A DNA stretch of 64,000 nt from Planctomycetia bacterium (GTDB taxonomy: Bacteria > Planctomycetota > Planctomycetia > Pirellulales > PNKZ01), in NCBI GenBank assembly GCA_021413845.1, contig JAIOPP010000026.1:1-64000 (forward strand), written 5' to 3'. The number at the start of each line of letters is the position of its first letter. Position 1 is the first letter of the stretch. The notes under the pieces were generated by a model. The model did no database searches and was not told where the DNA came from. It saw only the letters and a list, made by a program, of their open reading frames with translations. The position numbers and the translations under genes are program-made. Of the stretch, positions 54,988 through 63,907 are shown piece by piece.

Positions 54988-56664
54988 ATGTCTATCCAAC
55001 ATCTCTTCCGCCGGATCACGCTTGCCTTCGGCATTCTGCTCGCCGTCTCCCAGACGGCGACTGCCCAAGGCATCGCCAACTCCGTATCCGAACCGGAATT
55101 CGTCCCGTATGTCGAAGACCTGCAACTCTTCGAACAGCCGGACTTCAGTTCCTACGGTCAGGGCGTGCGAGCGCCGGAAGGCTGGTGGGGGAGCGTGGAG
55201 TATTTGAACTGGACCGTCAGCGCGCCGCACAAGGTGCCGCTCGGCAACCCGAACATCCCGGTTCAAAACGTTTACGGTCAACAGGGCCGGACGGCGCAAA
55301 CCGGCACGGCGCCGCTCGTAACGATCACCCAGACCACGTTCATCACGACCACGGTTCCCGTTACGACCGTGCTTCCTACGATCCCTCCGACGACGACCAT
55401 TTCGTTTACGATTTTGGTGACCTCGTTTACCACCCAAGTACTGCAGAATGGACAAACCCCATCCAACCCTGCGGTGGTTGGCCCAGATAGTGCCGTCTTA
55501 GGCCCGACGGCCGGCGGCTATACTGCCGCTGCGCTAATCAGCCCGATCCGCCAAACCAACTCGATGGATACCGGAATCTTTCAATCCGATTTCACGAGCG
55601 GGGGGCGCTTTGAATTCGGGCGCATCAACGACAATCGCGGTTGGATGGTCAGCTCGTTCAACTTGGGAACCCAAACTCAGACCTCGGATACGACGAATGT
55701 TTCCATCAACTTCGCCAATCAGCCGATCGGCTTCGTCGATATCGCAGGGCCGAACACCACCCCGACGGCCGGAGCGCTCACGAACACGGCATTTCTCGGC
55801 GACGGTTACGACGACGATCTTGACGGTGACACCGTGTACGGACGTAACGGTCGTGACCGCGGCACGCAAGCCGGCCAGAACTTCAACCCTCCGCTGGATG
55901 GCATCCCCGATCGTGAAAACCCGGGCACGCTGCAAATCCCCGTCGACTATGACGACGCTACGACGCTGCCGACCGTCTTCACTTCCATCCATGTCGAAAA
56001 CCGGACGCAGGTCTTTGGAGCGGAAGCGATGCGATTGTGGCGGCTCGACCCGAGCCCACGCGGCGGGATTTGGGAGTTGTACGCCGGTGCTCGCTATCTG
56101 GATGTCGACGACACCTTCAACGTCGAAGGGACCGTCGATAACAGCAACCCACGCTACTATTTGAATCCGCTCGGCGATACGCGATTCAGCACGAACGCGG
56201 CCAACCATATCTTCGGCGGACAAATCGGAAGTCGCTGGTTCCGTCAAACCGATCGGTGGCAGGTCAGCATCGAGACTCGCTTCTTCGCCGCCGCCAACTT
56301 CCAGAACGTGCATCAATCCGGTTCGTTCGGATCGTACAACAACACCGTGGTGCCGGGTACAAACCCCGCGAACACGGTCCCGTTCCGCGACGAAGTCATC
56401 AACATGCAAATTCCGAACACGTTCAACTCGGCGATCAACCAAACGGTCTTCACGCCTGCCGGGGAAATCCGGTTCAACTTGAAGTACCAAGTCTTCCGTA
56501 AGGTCTACCTGCAACTCGGCTACACCGCCTTGTATGCCGACGGCATCGCTCGGGCCAGCAAGATGGTGAGCTATACGCTGCCCGGCCTCGGCATCCGAGC
56601 AGATCAGAACAAGGACGGCTTGTTCATGAACGGTATCAACATCGGCGTGGTGATCAACCGCTAA
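54988..56664 (+). CDS. BBP7-type outer-membrane beta-barrel protein
   Basis: A 558-residue protein with a signal peptide (about 8-27). Its sequence order matches the planctomycete BBP7 family: 'VRAPEGWWGSVEYLNWTV' near residue 60, a Thr-rich loop near 125-150, 'GGRFEFGRINDNRGWMVS' near 205, an Asp-rich loop around 275, 'GAEAMRLWRLDPSPRGGIWE' near 350, and a final strand 'KYQVFRKVYLQLGYTALYAD'. It should form a barrel in the outer membrane; a pore role is likely. An ideal hairpin terminator follows. Single gene. Confidence 0.9.
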   Translation: MSIQHLFRRITLAFGILLAVSQTATAQGIANSVSEPEFVPYVEDLQLFEQPDFSSYGQGVRAPEGWWGSVEYLNWTVSAPHKVPLGNPNIPVQNVYGQQGRTAQTGTAPLVTITQTTFITTTVPVTTVLPTIPPTTTISFTILVTSFTTQVLQNGQTPSNPAVVGPDSAVLGPTAGGYTAAALISPIRQTNSMDTGIFQSDFTSGGRFEFGRINDNRGWMVSSFNLGTQTQTSDTTNVSINFANQPIGFVDIAGPNTTPTAGALTNTAFLGDGYDDDLDGDTVYGRNGRDRGTQAGQNFNPPLDGIPDRENPGTLQIPVDYDDATTLPTVFTSIHVENRTQVFGAEAMRLWRLDPSPRGGIWELYAGARYLDVDDTFNVEGTVDNSNPRYYLNPLGDTRFSTNAANHIFGGQIGSRWFRQTDRWQVSIETRFFAAANFQNVHQSGSFGSYNNTVVPGTNPANTVPFRDEVINMQIPNTFNSAINQTVFTPAGEIRFNLKYQVFRKVYLQLGYTALYADGIARASKMVSYTLPGLGIRADQNKDGLFMNGINIGVVINR

Positions 56665-56698
56665 GCCGCAGTGCTCGTGAACCGCGATTAAAAGAAAC

Positions 56699-56730
56699 GG
56701 ACGGCTCGGAACTTCGGTTCCGAGCCGTCC
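56699..56730 (+). terminator. Rho-independent terminator after BBP7 gene
   Basis: A 14-bp perfect stem (ggacggctcggaac with gttccgagccgtcc) closed by a stable TTCG tetraloop and followed by gtgttttcg. It lies 34 bases after the BBP7 stop. Confidence 0.85.
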
Positions 56731-56801
56731 GTGTTTTCGTTGTGCTAAGATCTACGACGTTCGATTAAGCTCGAGGTCGAGAAGTCCACATGCGAGGCTG
56801 C

Positions 56802-57089
56802 TTACGACTTCAGCTTCGCCGGCGTCTTCTTCTTGGGCTTCGCCTTAACCGCGGTGCCGCTCTTGAGCCGCTTGATCTCTTCGAGCTCGCCGGCGAGGCG
56901 ATGATAGAGCGGGCTCTCGGTACGCAACTCTTCCAAGAGTGCTTCCGCTTTTTCGAATGTTTCCGAAGTAACCTCCACGCCTCCTGCGAACAGTCGATTC
57001 CAGCTTCGGCCAACTTCTTGTTCGGTCAACAAGCGACACCCCTCAAAACGGTTGAAACTTCGGAACGGATGAATCGACGTGACTTTCAT
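56802..57089 (-). CDS. Small hypothetical protein
   Basis: A 95-residue soluble protein from an ATG at 57089; a longer frame adds an Arg-rich leader without support. The middle is a helix pair ('ETFEKAEALLEELRTES', 'LAGELEEIKRLKSG') and the C-terminus is Lys/Pro/Ala-rich, which suggests nucleic-acid or partner binding. No family is recognised. Next to another small gene on the same strand. Confidence 0.6.
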   Translation of the reverse strand: MKVTSIHPFRSFNRFEGCRLLTEQEVGRSWNRLFAGGVEVTSETFEKAEALLEELRTESPLYHRLAGELEEIKRLKSGTAVKAKPKKKTPAKLKS

Positions 57090-57213
57090 TCTAAAGCGCC
57101 TGGAAAGAGACGCAATACGGCCCAAGAATTCCTTCTACGGCGAACTTTTCGCGGCTTCTAAGTCGTGAAGTCTACGTCGTGCCGTTTACTCAATAGGGAT
57201 TTCTCCGGCTTTC

Positions 57214-57441
57214 TCAAGCCCAATCCATGCCGGTCGCTTCGCGAAGCCGGTGCTCATAGTCTCCGAGCAAGCCGCCGATGACGTCCCACCGATCGCTACG
57301 TCGTAACTCGATATCCCCCTGCTGGTTGATGCGCACGACGCTGGTCTCGGTCATGCCGAGTTGCCGCAGTTCGCCGACGTTCAGCGCGTCGATGCCGGAC
57401 ATCTCCAACAACACTTTGCCGGACAATTCAATGAATCGCAT
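57214..57441 (-). CDS. Small hypothetical protein
   Basis: A 75-residue acidic soluble protein with a mixed alpha/beta composition ('NVGELRQLGMTETSVVRIN', then 'GDIELRRSDRWDVIGGLLG'). The C-terminal half is a probable helix. The composition is convincing for a real small protein, and there is no competing frame. It may form a unit with the next small gene (124 bases downstream). No family is recognised. Confidence 0.6.
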   Translation of the reverse strand: MRFIELSGKVLLEMSGIDALNVGELRQLGMTETSVVRINQQGDIELRRSDRWDVIGGLLGDYEHRLREATGMDWA

Positions 57442-57714
57442 GGGAAGCTCAAGGAATGAGGGTCAGGGATCGATCGTCGGCATAAGATTCCGGAGCGGCA
57501 ACTCCAGCCGTTCTTTGCTTACGGGCTGCGCGAGCCTACTTCATCCTAATCATCGTAATCCCGCGCCGGCAGTGCCTTCGCTTCGCGGTTTTGTCGATTA
57601 CAATGACGTCGCGATTCCAAGAACGCCGATTTTCTTTCCGAACCGTCGTTCGAGCCACGTCCTAAGGTCGCTGCCTCGAGCCGTTTTCTTTCCGTCCGCA
57701 GCACGAGCCCTTCC

Positions 57715-58539
57715 ATGCCTGATGCTCCTCTCCGTCTCTTAGTCGTCGTAGCGCATCCCGATGACGCCGAGTTTCATAGCGGCGGCCTGATGACGTTGTA
57801 CCGCTCGCTCGGACACGACGTGAAAATCGTGACCGTCACCAACGGCGACTCGGGCCATCACGAACAAACCGGTCCCGCGCTCACGGCGCGTCGCCGACTC
57901 GAAGCCGCGGCCGCTGCCAAAGTCATCGGCGCGACGAGCGAAGTCTGGGACTTTCCGGACGGCCGCTTGCAGCCGACGCTCGAAGTTCGCTTCCGTCTCA
58001 TCGCCGAGATCCGCAGCTTCCAGCCCGATCTCGTTCTGACGCATCGCAACAACGATTACCATCCCGATCATCGAGCCGTCGGCGACGTCGTGCGCGACGC
58101 TTCGTATATGGTCACCGTTCCGAACATCGTTCCCGACGTTCCGATCGTGCGCAAAGATCCGGTCGTGGCATTCGTCCCGGACCGGTTCACGAAGCCGTAT
58201 CCGTTGCAGGCCGATGTCATCGTCGACGTGACGCGGTGCTTCGAGAAGATCGTCGAGATGCTCGCTTGCCATCGTTCGCAGATGTTCGAGTGGCTGCCGT
58301 ACAACCAAAACGAATTAGCGGAAGTCCCGCTCGGCGAAGCAGGTCGACGCCATTGGCTGCGCGACAAATACGTGGCCCGACTCCGACCGCAACTCGAACG
58401 CTATCGTAGCGAAGTGGTCGCCGCTTACGGTGCCGAGCGCAGCAAGAAGATCGAATGGATCGAGCCGTACGAGATCAGCGAATACGCCGCTCCGCTCACA
58501 CCGGCGCTGCGCAAGAAGCTGTTCCCGTTCGTGCCGTAA
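57715..58539 (+). CDS. PIG-L family zinc-dependent deacetylase
   Basis: A 274-residue cytoplasmic protein of the LmbE/PIG-L family. The AHPDDAEF motif (residues about 13-20) supplies the zinc ligands and the catalytic Asp. The third zinc ligand is in 'HPDH' (near residue 116). Members remove acetyl groups from N-acetylglucosamine conjugates, for example in bacillithiol or teicoplanin pathways. The length matches the family. The gene is convergent with rsmA, 22 bases apart. The substrate here is unknown. Confidence 0.92.
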   Translation: MPDAPLRLLVVVAHPDDAEFHSGGLMTLYRSLGHDVKIVTVTNGDSGHHEQTGPALTARRRLEAAAAAKVIGATSEVWDFPDGRLQPTLEVRFRLIAEIRSFQPDLVLTHRNNDYHPDHRAVGDVVRDASYMVTVPNIVPDVPIVRKDPVVAFVPDRFTKPYPLQADVIVDVTRCFEKIVEMLACHRSQMFEWLPYNQNELAEVPLGEAGRRHWLRDKYVARLRPQLERYRSEVVAAYGAERSKKIEWIEPYEISEYAAPLTPALRKKLFPFVP

Positions 58540-58561
58540 ACGAGACTAAGCAAGTCGTCGC

Positions 58562-59539
58562 TTAGTCGTCATCGCCGTCCGTGCTCGCGTCGCCGTCCGA
58601 GCCATCGCTTGCGGGTTCGCCGATTTGCCCGGTCGACCCGTGCTTGGCTTGCGCCCGCTGAAACGCTTCGGCAAGCCGCAGGATTTGTTCGACCGTCAAC
58701 TCTTCAGCGCGGCTCGTTTCGCCGAAGCCCAGTTCGCGCAGCACCTCGTCGACCTCGGGCTTCGAGAGCGACTCCTTAAACGAGGCGACCAGCGACGAGC
58801 GCAGGAATTTGCGTCGGTGCATGAAGAGCGTGCGCGAGAAGCGATGGAAGTATGCGAGGTCGAAGATCTTCGCCCGTCGCGCTTCGTCGAGCGTGATCTG
58901 CAAGATCGCCGAATCGACTTTCGGCTGCGGCCAAAACACGCTCGGCGCCATGGTGCGCACGACCTCGGCGGTGCACTGGCTTTGCACCCACACGCTCAGT
59001 GCGCCGTAGTCTTTCGTCGAAGGGGCGGCGCAGATCCGTTCGGCGAGTTCTTTTTGAATCGTCACGGTCATCGTCGCCGGCACGAGCGAACCGGCCAACA
59101 GATTCGAGATCAGCGGTGTCGCGATGTTGTACGGCAAGTTCGCCACCAGCTTCAGCCGGCGGCGCGGGTCGACCGCGAGCTTCGCCCGCAATAAGTCGAG
59201 CACGTCTTCATCGACACGGTGCTTGCTCTCCAGCGCATCGCCGAGATGCAGCGTCACGTTCTCGCAATCGATCAACTCCTCGCTCGCCAATTGATGCATC
59301 TGCGGATCGACTTCCACGGTGACCACTTCGGCCACCTGCGGAGCGACGAGCGCCGTGAGTCCGCCGGTTCCCGTGCCGACTTCCAGCACGACATCGGTCG
59401 GCTCCAGCTTCGCGGTCGCGGCGATGATACCGAGCAGATTCAGATCGATAAGAAAGTTTTGCCCATGCTTCGACTTCGGCTTAATGCCGACCTCGGCCAA
59501 GCGTTTCGATAAGTAACTCAGTGTTTGGCGTTGAGACAT
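58562..59539 (-). CDS. rsmA: 16S rRNA dimethyladenosine transferase
   Basis: A 325-residue RsmA/KsgA enzyme that dimethylates the two adjacent adenines in helix 45 of 16S rRNA using S-adenosylmethionine. The SAM-binding motif is 'VLEVGTGTGGLT' (near residue 49) and the catalytic motif is 'NLPYNIATPL' (near 135). 'KHGQNFL' marks the usual N-terminus. A charged Asp/Gly-rich tail (residues about 300-325) extends beyond the family length of ~270. It lies 101 bases downstream of xseA on the same strand, possibly in one operon. Confidence 0.96.
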   Translation of the reverse strand: MSQRQTLSYLSKRLAEVGIKPKSKHGQNFLIDLNLLGIIAATAKLEPTDVVLEVGTGTGGLTALVAPQVAEVVTVEVDPQMHQLASEELIDCENVTLHLGDALESKHRVDEDVLDLLRAKLAVDPRRRLKLVANLPYNIATPLISNLLAGSLVPATMTVTIQKELAERICAAPSTKDYGALSVWVQSQCTAEVVRTMAPSVFWPQPKVDSAILQITLDEARRAKIFDLAYFHRFSRTLFMHRRKFLRSSLVASFKESLSKPEVDEVLRELGFGETSRAEELTVEQILRLAEAFQRAQAKHGSTGQIGEPASDGSDGDASTDGDDD

Positions 59540-59640
59540 GGGGAGAGCAGTGGTCGGTGGTCAGTGGTCAGTAAATGCAAGCCGGTTCAGCCGCGCCGCA
59601 TCGTGATTCGCTTGCGGTTTCGCGGCATCTCCATCGTTCG

Positions 59641-60885
59641 TCAAGTCTCAACCTGCTCCACGCGGCTCAGCAATTCTCCGTCGGCGAGCCGCGTGCGAAT
59701 CAACTCTCCCGGTTGCAGCTGCGCCGCGTCGCGCACCAGCGTCCCGTCAGCGGCGCGCTGCGTCACGCTATAGCCGCGCGCCAACACGCCCAACGGGCTC
59801 AACGATTCGAGCTTCCCTGCCCAACCATCGAGCTTGCCTCGTTGGATCTGGAGTCGGTGTTTCATCGCGCGACCCGAACGGAGTCCGAGCTCATCGAGCC
59901 GTTGTGCCCGATCTCGAATCCATTCCGTCGGCGCGCGAAAGACGCGGCGCTGACTGAGCTGCGTGAGTCGTTGTCGTGCGGCGACCGCTTTGTTTCGGAG
60001 CGCTGCGACGAGCCGCCGCTGCCGTTCATCGACCGCGGCTTGAATCGCTTGTTGCGAGGGAACGACCAGCTCGGCCGCTTCGCTCGGCGTCAGCGCGCGT
60101 ACATCGGCCGCGAGAGCGCCGAGCGTCACGTCGATCTCGTGCCCGACCGCCGAGACGACCGGAATGCGCGAACCGGCCACGGCGCGAACGACCGCTTCTT
60201 CGTTGAAGCACCAGAGATCTTCGAGGCTTCCTCCTCCGCGACCGACGACCAGCACATCGACCCCGAGCGGCAACCGATTCACCTTCGCGATCGCCGCCGC
60301 GATTTCCGCCGCGGCCCCTTCTCCTTGCACACGCGTCGGCACGACGATCACATCGGCACCGTTCCAGCGTCGCCGCAAGACTTCGAGAAAGTCGCGCACC
60401 GCGGCTCCCGTCGGACTCGTCACGAAAGCGATCCGCCGCGGGAACGTCGGCAAAGGTCGCTTCCGTTCGTGGTCGAACAACCCTTCGGCCGCGAGCTTTT
60501 CTTTCAGCTTCCTCAGCGCCAGCTCCAGCGCCCCGATTCCCTTCGGCTCGAGCTTCGAGACGACTAGTTGATACGAGCCGCGCGGAGCATAGACATCGAC
60601 CCCGCCGAAGCAGACGACTTCGAGTCCGTCGTGGAGATCGAATTTGAGTCGGGTCGCCGTCCCGCGCCACATCACCGCCCGAATCTGCGCCTGCTCGTCT
60701 TTCAGGGTGAAGTAGCAATGGCCCGACGACGGCCGCGAGAAGTTCGAGATCTCTCCCGAAACCCAAACGGCCGGAAAGCTCGTCTCGAGCAGGTCCTTCA
60801 AGTGCAGCGTCAATTCCCCGACGCTCCAAACCGCTTCCTGCGTCGGGTCTTCGGCGTCGATCGGTTCTTCGTAGGGCTGCGACAT
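59641..60885 (-). CDS. xseA: Exodeoxyribonuclease VII large subunit
   Basis: A 414-residue protein, the size of other XseA proteins. It degrades single-stranded DNA with the small subunit XseB. The start at 60885 is chosen because earlier codons in this frame come from an upstream repeat element. The N-terminal OB fold is visible ('VWVSGEISNFSRPSSGHCYF', residues about 38-57). The catalytic region has 'VGRGGGSLEDLWCFN' and 'SAVGHEIDVTLGALAADVRA'. No xseB gene is seen in the 101 bases before rsmA. Confidence 0.95.
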   Translation of the reverse strand: MSQPYEEPIDAEDPTQEAVWSVGELTLHLKDLLETSFPAVWVSGEISNFSRPSSGHCYFTLKDEQAQIRAVMWRGTATRLKFDLHDGLEVVCFGGVDVYAPRGSYQLVVSKLEPKGIGALELALRKLKEKLAAEGLFDHERKRPLPTFPRRIAFVTSPTGAAVRDFLEVLRRRWNGADVIVVPTRVQGEGAAAEIAAAIAKVNRLPLGVDVLVVGRGGGSLEDLWCFNEEAVVRAVAGSRIPVVSAVGHEIDVTLGALAADVRALTPSEAAELVVPSQQAIQAAVDERQRRLVAALRNKAVAARQRLTQLSQRRVFRAPTEWIRDRAQRLDELGLRSGRAMKHRLQIQRGKLDGWAGKLESLSPLGVLARGYSVTQRAADGTLVRDAAQLQPGELIRTRLADGELLSRVEQVET

Positions 60886-60916
60886 TCGCTCGATTCTATC
60901 AGTTCGACGGCCTTCT

Positions 60917-61026
60917 AAGTAGCAGGCACGTTCCACGTGCCGTCCGCCACACCGAACTTCGCGAAACGCCGCACGGCTCTTTTGCCGAACGACGCACGTG
61001 GCTACGGCACGTGGAACGTGCGGTAG
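60917..61026. repeat. AGTAGCAGG inverted-repeat element, copy 3
   Basis: About 110 bp from AAGTAGCAGGCACGTTCCAC to GGCACGTGGAACGTGCGG, with complementary ends and no coding capacity. It lies upstream of xseA and produces a false N-terminal extension of that gene in the same frame. Confidence 0.7.
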
Positions 61027-61232
61027 TGTCCTAATTTGATTCCTGCCGCGTGCGGTTGCGCCTGATGATAGCGCGCGGAAAGACGAGCCGCAGGCAAGAG
61101 TTGCGAAAATTTCGCAGTGAAGCGGCATGTAGGTGAGTGAGGGTAAGAGGCCGGAGAAGTGGCGAGGGTTCGGCTTTCGAGATGAGCGAGCGGCATAGAG
61201 TGCTGCTCCTAACTACCTCGGAGGGCTGATCT

Positions 61233-61454
61233 ATGACTGCCAACGTATTGCAGATTGCTGGCGACATTCGCGGGGATCGCGAAGACGTACTACGAGAGAT
61301 TCGCCAAACGGAGTATCCAACTCGCGATCACTGGTTCGGCTTGCTACCGCCAGCAATGCGGGCCGCGTGGAGTGAAATGCCCGAGGAAAGCAAGATCGCG
61401 GCCTACGCCGTGGCCTGTCATGTCATGCCGTGGCTGGATCAGTTTCAGGACTAG
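61233..61454 (+). CDS. Small hypothetical protein
   Basis: A 73-residue protein with a fitting ribosome binding site (CGGAGGG, nine bases before the ATG). It is a compact alpha-helical sequence with several Trp, Met and Glu residues and no signal peptide. Its last four bases overlap the stop of the MltR-like gene on the other strand. No family is recognised. The location at the edge of a mobile-looking island suggests it may be part of it. Confidence 0.55.
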   Translation: MTANVLQIAGDIRGDREDVLREIRQTEYPTRDHWFGLLPPAMRAAWSEMPEESKIAAYAVACHVMPWLDQFQD

Positions 61455-62002
61455 ATCAGATGCGGCAAGTCGAGCGGTTCTTGCGGCTTGATTGCCCAGC
61501 GACTCAACCGAACCAGGAAAATAAGCTCGTCGATACTGCGTAAGAAGAGCCCTCTCGCATCCGTTGGCTTCGTACTCCACTTGCGACCACTTATGACGGC
61601 ATCGACGATCTTGAGTTTCCGGCACAGAGCGTCGATCACAGGGGAAGTGAATTCGATTTTTTTGGCTGGGTCGCCAAGGTCGACGCGGTGTGCGAATTTG
61701 TTTCGGATTTCACCGATGACTCGCAAATCCTTGGCTGTGGCCGAGCCAATTAGCCCTAGAGCCTCGGCAAAAATGATTTTCGTGCCCATTGATTGAAGCG
61801 CCCTAGCGAAGATCGCCTCGGATGAGTCGCCTGAGGCTACGCCGATCTTGGCCTCTAGTAAGCATCGCAACTCGTCATCGAGATCGGCCGTTGCCAATAC
61901 GGCAGCCGCTCGATCACACGACGAATCCACTTCATCCCATACACGATGGGTTCTCGTTATCTCGTCACGTATTTTCTGCAATGCATCGGCTGGATTAGTC
62001 AC
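61451..62002 (-). CDS. MltR-family protein
   Basis: A 183-residue cytoplasmic protein. The GTG at 62002 is chosen because AAGGAGAGG precedes it with ideal spacing; a longer frame lacks such a site. The composition and the segment 'KDLRVIGEIRNKFAHRVDLG' (near residue 105) followed by 'FTSPVIDAL' match the MltR family, named after the E. coli mannitol operon repressor. Many members have other, unknown roles, and no mannitol genes are present here. Likely part of the accessory island starting near 61.2 kb. Confidence 0.7.
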   Translation of the reverse strand: MTNPADALQKIRDEITRTHRVWDEVDSSCDRAAAVLATADLDDELRCLLEAKIGVASGDSSEAIFARALQSMGTKIIFAEALGLIGSATAKDLRVIGEIRNKFAHRVDLGDPAKKIEFTSPVIDALCRKLKIVDAVISGRKWSTKPTDARGLFLRSIDELIFLVRLSRWAIKPQEPLDLPHLI

Positions 62003-62104
62003 GAACCTCTCCTTGGTATCAGCGTCCTGTTGCTGGTGACCATTCTGCCAAACCACCAAACAGACTGCACGGCCGCGCAATTCCTATTTTCGGATTGCGG
62101 CCCG

Positions 62105-62185
62105 CGTCTTGGTGGCGCAGCGGTCTTATAAACCGCCTTAGGACACGGCATTCTGCCGTTGGGTTCGATTCCCCTGCTTTCCGCT
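62105..62185 (+). other. tRNA-like sequence, apparently incomplete
   Basis: Contains ggtggcgcagcggt, gcggtcttataaaccgc (a 5-bp stem and 7-nt loop like an anticodon arm), a hairpin acggcattctgccgt and ggttcgattcc (T-loop type). No matching acceptor stem can be drawn, and the arms overlap. It is best read as a tRNA-gene relic or an integration-site remnant. Confidence 0.3.
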
Positions 62186-62189
62186 CGCC

Positions 62190-62378
62190 CTAATCCGGCT
62201 TAGATTCCCGCCTCGCGGCCCGACTCAATCGGTCGCGCATCCACTCCGCGAGCGGCACGTCAGCCGCATCCGCTGCGTTCTGGTATTCCTCGCGGTCGGC
62301 ATCGGTCAATCGAATTTGAAATACTCGCCCTTTAGCCTCTCCGGCCGGCAGGGGCGGTCTGCCGATTTGCTTTTTCAT
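62190..62378 (-). CDS. Small ribbon-helix-helix-type DNA-binding protein
   Basis: A 62-residue basic protein with the sequence order of small RHH regulators: a strand 'RVFQIRLTDADREEYQ' (residues about 19-34) followed by two helices ('NAADAADVPLAEWMRDRLS'). The start ATG at 62378 has an AT-rich upstream region with a paired palindrome, which fits autoregulation. Similar proteins occur on plasmids and integrative elements, as antitoxins or relaxosome parts. No partner toxin gene is adjacent. DNA binding is an inference. Confidence 0.6.
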   Translation of the reverse strand: MKKQIGRPPLPAGEAKGRVFQIRLTDADREEYQNAADAADVPLAEWMRDRLSRAARRESKPD

Positions 62379-62384
62379 GCTGAA

Positions 62385-62453
62385 ATTGTAATTACATAAA
62401 TCTTTTAAATCAAGCCGATTCCCGATTGACTCGATACTTAATGTAATTACAAT
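62385..62453. promoter_or_regulatory. Paired operator-like palindromes
   Basis: ATTGTAATTACAT (62385-62397) and ATGTAATTACAAT (62441-62453) are exact inverted copies, 43 bases apart. Each contains the 8-bp palindrome GTAATTAC. The region is AT-rich in a GC-rich genome. It sits between the divergent RHH-type gene and the transposase gene, as expected for an operator with the divergent promoters. Confidence 0.6.
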
Positions 62454-62592
62454 AACTCACATAAGAAAAACCCCGTCGAAGCCTTGCAGGGCCGCGGCGG
62501 GGAAAGAACAAGTCCGGCGGCTAGCGCCAGAATGCCCTCGACAACAGCATTCTAGCATCGTTAGCCGCCCTTTCAACAAAGGGTTTCCGTAT

Positions 62593-63501
62593 ATGGCTAA
62601 CGTCCTGAAACGTGAGCGGCAGCTAGCCGTTCTCAATCTCCTGGTCGAAGGTTCGAGCATCCGCGCCGCCGAGCGCATTACCGGCATCCATCGCGATACG
62701 ATCTGCCGGCTCGCCGTGCGGTTCGGTGCGAAATGCCGCGAGTTCCTCGATGATCGCATGCGGAATTTATCGCTGCGGCATATCGAAGTCGACGAGCAAT
62801 GGACGTTCGTCGGCAAGAAGCAATCACGGCTCACGACCGACGAGCGGGCCGAGCGCGGCAACATCGGCGATATGTACCTCTGGATCGGCGTCGACCAAGA
62901 CACGAAGCTCGTGCCGACGTTTGCGCTAGGTAAGCGATCGGCCGACATGGCACGGCGATTCATGGTGGATCTAGCGAGCCGCTTGGTTCCGCACGACAAC
63001 CCACACGCGAGCGATGCGCATGCGTTTAAGCCGGAAGGGTTTCGAGCGGTCACGCAATTGAGCACCGACGGATTCGCGGCCTATCCCGAGGCGGTCGATT
63101 TGGCTTTCGGCCCGTATGTGAAGTTCGGGACGATCGTCAAAGAGTACCGCAACGCGAACATGCACTACACGCCGAGCGAAATGGTCGGCACCGAGCGCCG
63201 AGGGGTATTCGGCATCGACGGCGGATCGGAGGCGAGTATATGCACTTCGCACATCGAGCGGTTCAACGCGACCACTCGATTGTTCTTGAAGCGATTCAAC
63301 CGCCTAACGCTGTGCTTTAGCAAGAAGTTGGACGGCCTCGCGGCAGCCGTGGCGATGTACGTCGCTTATTACAACTTCTGCTGGCGCACACGGAAGCCGG
63401 GAACGACCGGAAAACGGCGACCGACCGCCGCGATGGCTGCGGGGCTGTCCGATCACACTTGGCGGTTTGCCGAGTTGTTCGAGGCTGTGAACGGAAACTG
63501 A
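62593..63501 (+). mobile_element. IS1-type DDE transposase gene
   Basis: A 302-residue protein. The N-terminal helix-turn-helix part is visible ('SSIRAAERITGIHRDTICRL', residues about 22-41). The catalytic core has Asp in 'EVDEQWTFVGKK' (near 67), Asp in 'STDGFAAYP' (near 158) and Glu in 'SHIERFNATTRLFLKRF' (near 221). The sequence 'LTLCFSKKLDGLAAAVAMYV' is typical of IS1-superfamily transposases. It is one unbroken frame with no ribosomal frameshift. Flanking terminal inverted repeats were not found by eye. The neighbouring RHH-type gene and zinc-ribbon gene could belong to a larger element. Confidence 0.8.
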
Positions 63502-63560
63502 CGGTAGTCGCCAGTCGCAAACAGCGAATAGAATGCGACAAACCCCCAAAGGAGGCTGAT

Positions 63561-63833
63561 ATGGTAGAGCATCTGTTTCGCGTCCGGCTGAATGAACTAA
63601 TAACCGTTCGCGTGGTCTGCATGAAATGCCGAGCGGCGATCGAGGTAAGCCCTGAAACGCTAAGCCTTCGAGGCGAGCAATGCCGTGGATGCGGTACCGT
63701 GCTGGTAGAGCAACGCGACAATCGGCTAGTAAACCTCGGCATGGCAATCCGCGAACTGACAAGCCCGCCCAAAGCGGGGCAACCAGAAACCTTTTACGTC
63801 GAATTCGCGGTGCCGATCAAAGACACCGTGTAG
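63561..63833 (+). CDS. Small zinc-ribbon protein
   Basis: A 90-residue protein with a perfect ribosome binding site (AAAGGAGG, eight bases before the ATG at 63561). Two CxxC pairs, 'CMKC' (residues about 21-24) and 'CRGC' (about 42-45), form a zinc-ribbon. The rest is a beta-rich domain ending 'FYVEFAVPIKDTV'. It is similar in kind to small accessory proteins of phages and integrative elements. A terminator follows 17 bases after the stop. It follows the transposase by 59 bases on the same strand. Confidence 0.7.
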   Translation: MVEHLFRVRLNELITVRVVCMKCRAAIEVSPETLSLRGEQCRGCGTVLVEQRDNRLVNLGMAIRELTSPPKAGQPETFYVEFAVPIKDTV

Positions 63834-63850
63834 CGAGACGACTAAACTGA

Positions 63851-63884
63851 AAACCGCCCCGGGGATTACCTCGGGCGGTTTTTT
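63851..63884 (+). terminator. Rho-independent terminator
   Basis: A 9-bp stem (aaaccgccc at 63851-63859 with gggcggttt at 63873-63881) followed by TTTTT. It ends the zinc-ribbon gene. Confidence 0.85.
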
Positions 63885-63907
63885 CATGCGCTAACGCAGG
63901 GGCTTGA

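Noticed and set aside
62105-62185. Functional tRNA gene
   Set aside because: No acceptor stem can be drawn, the candidate anticodon arm overlaps the D-arm region and the variable part is too long. Kept only as a tRNA-like relic.
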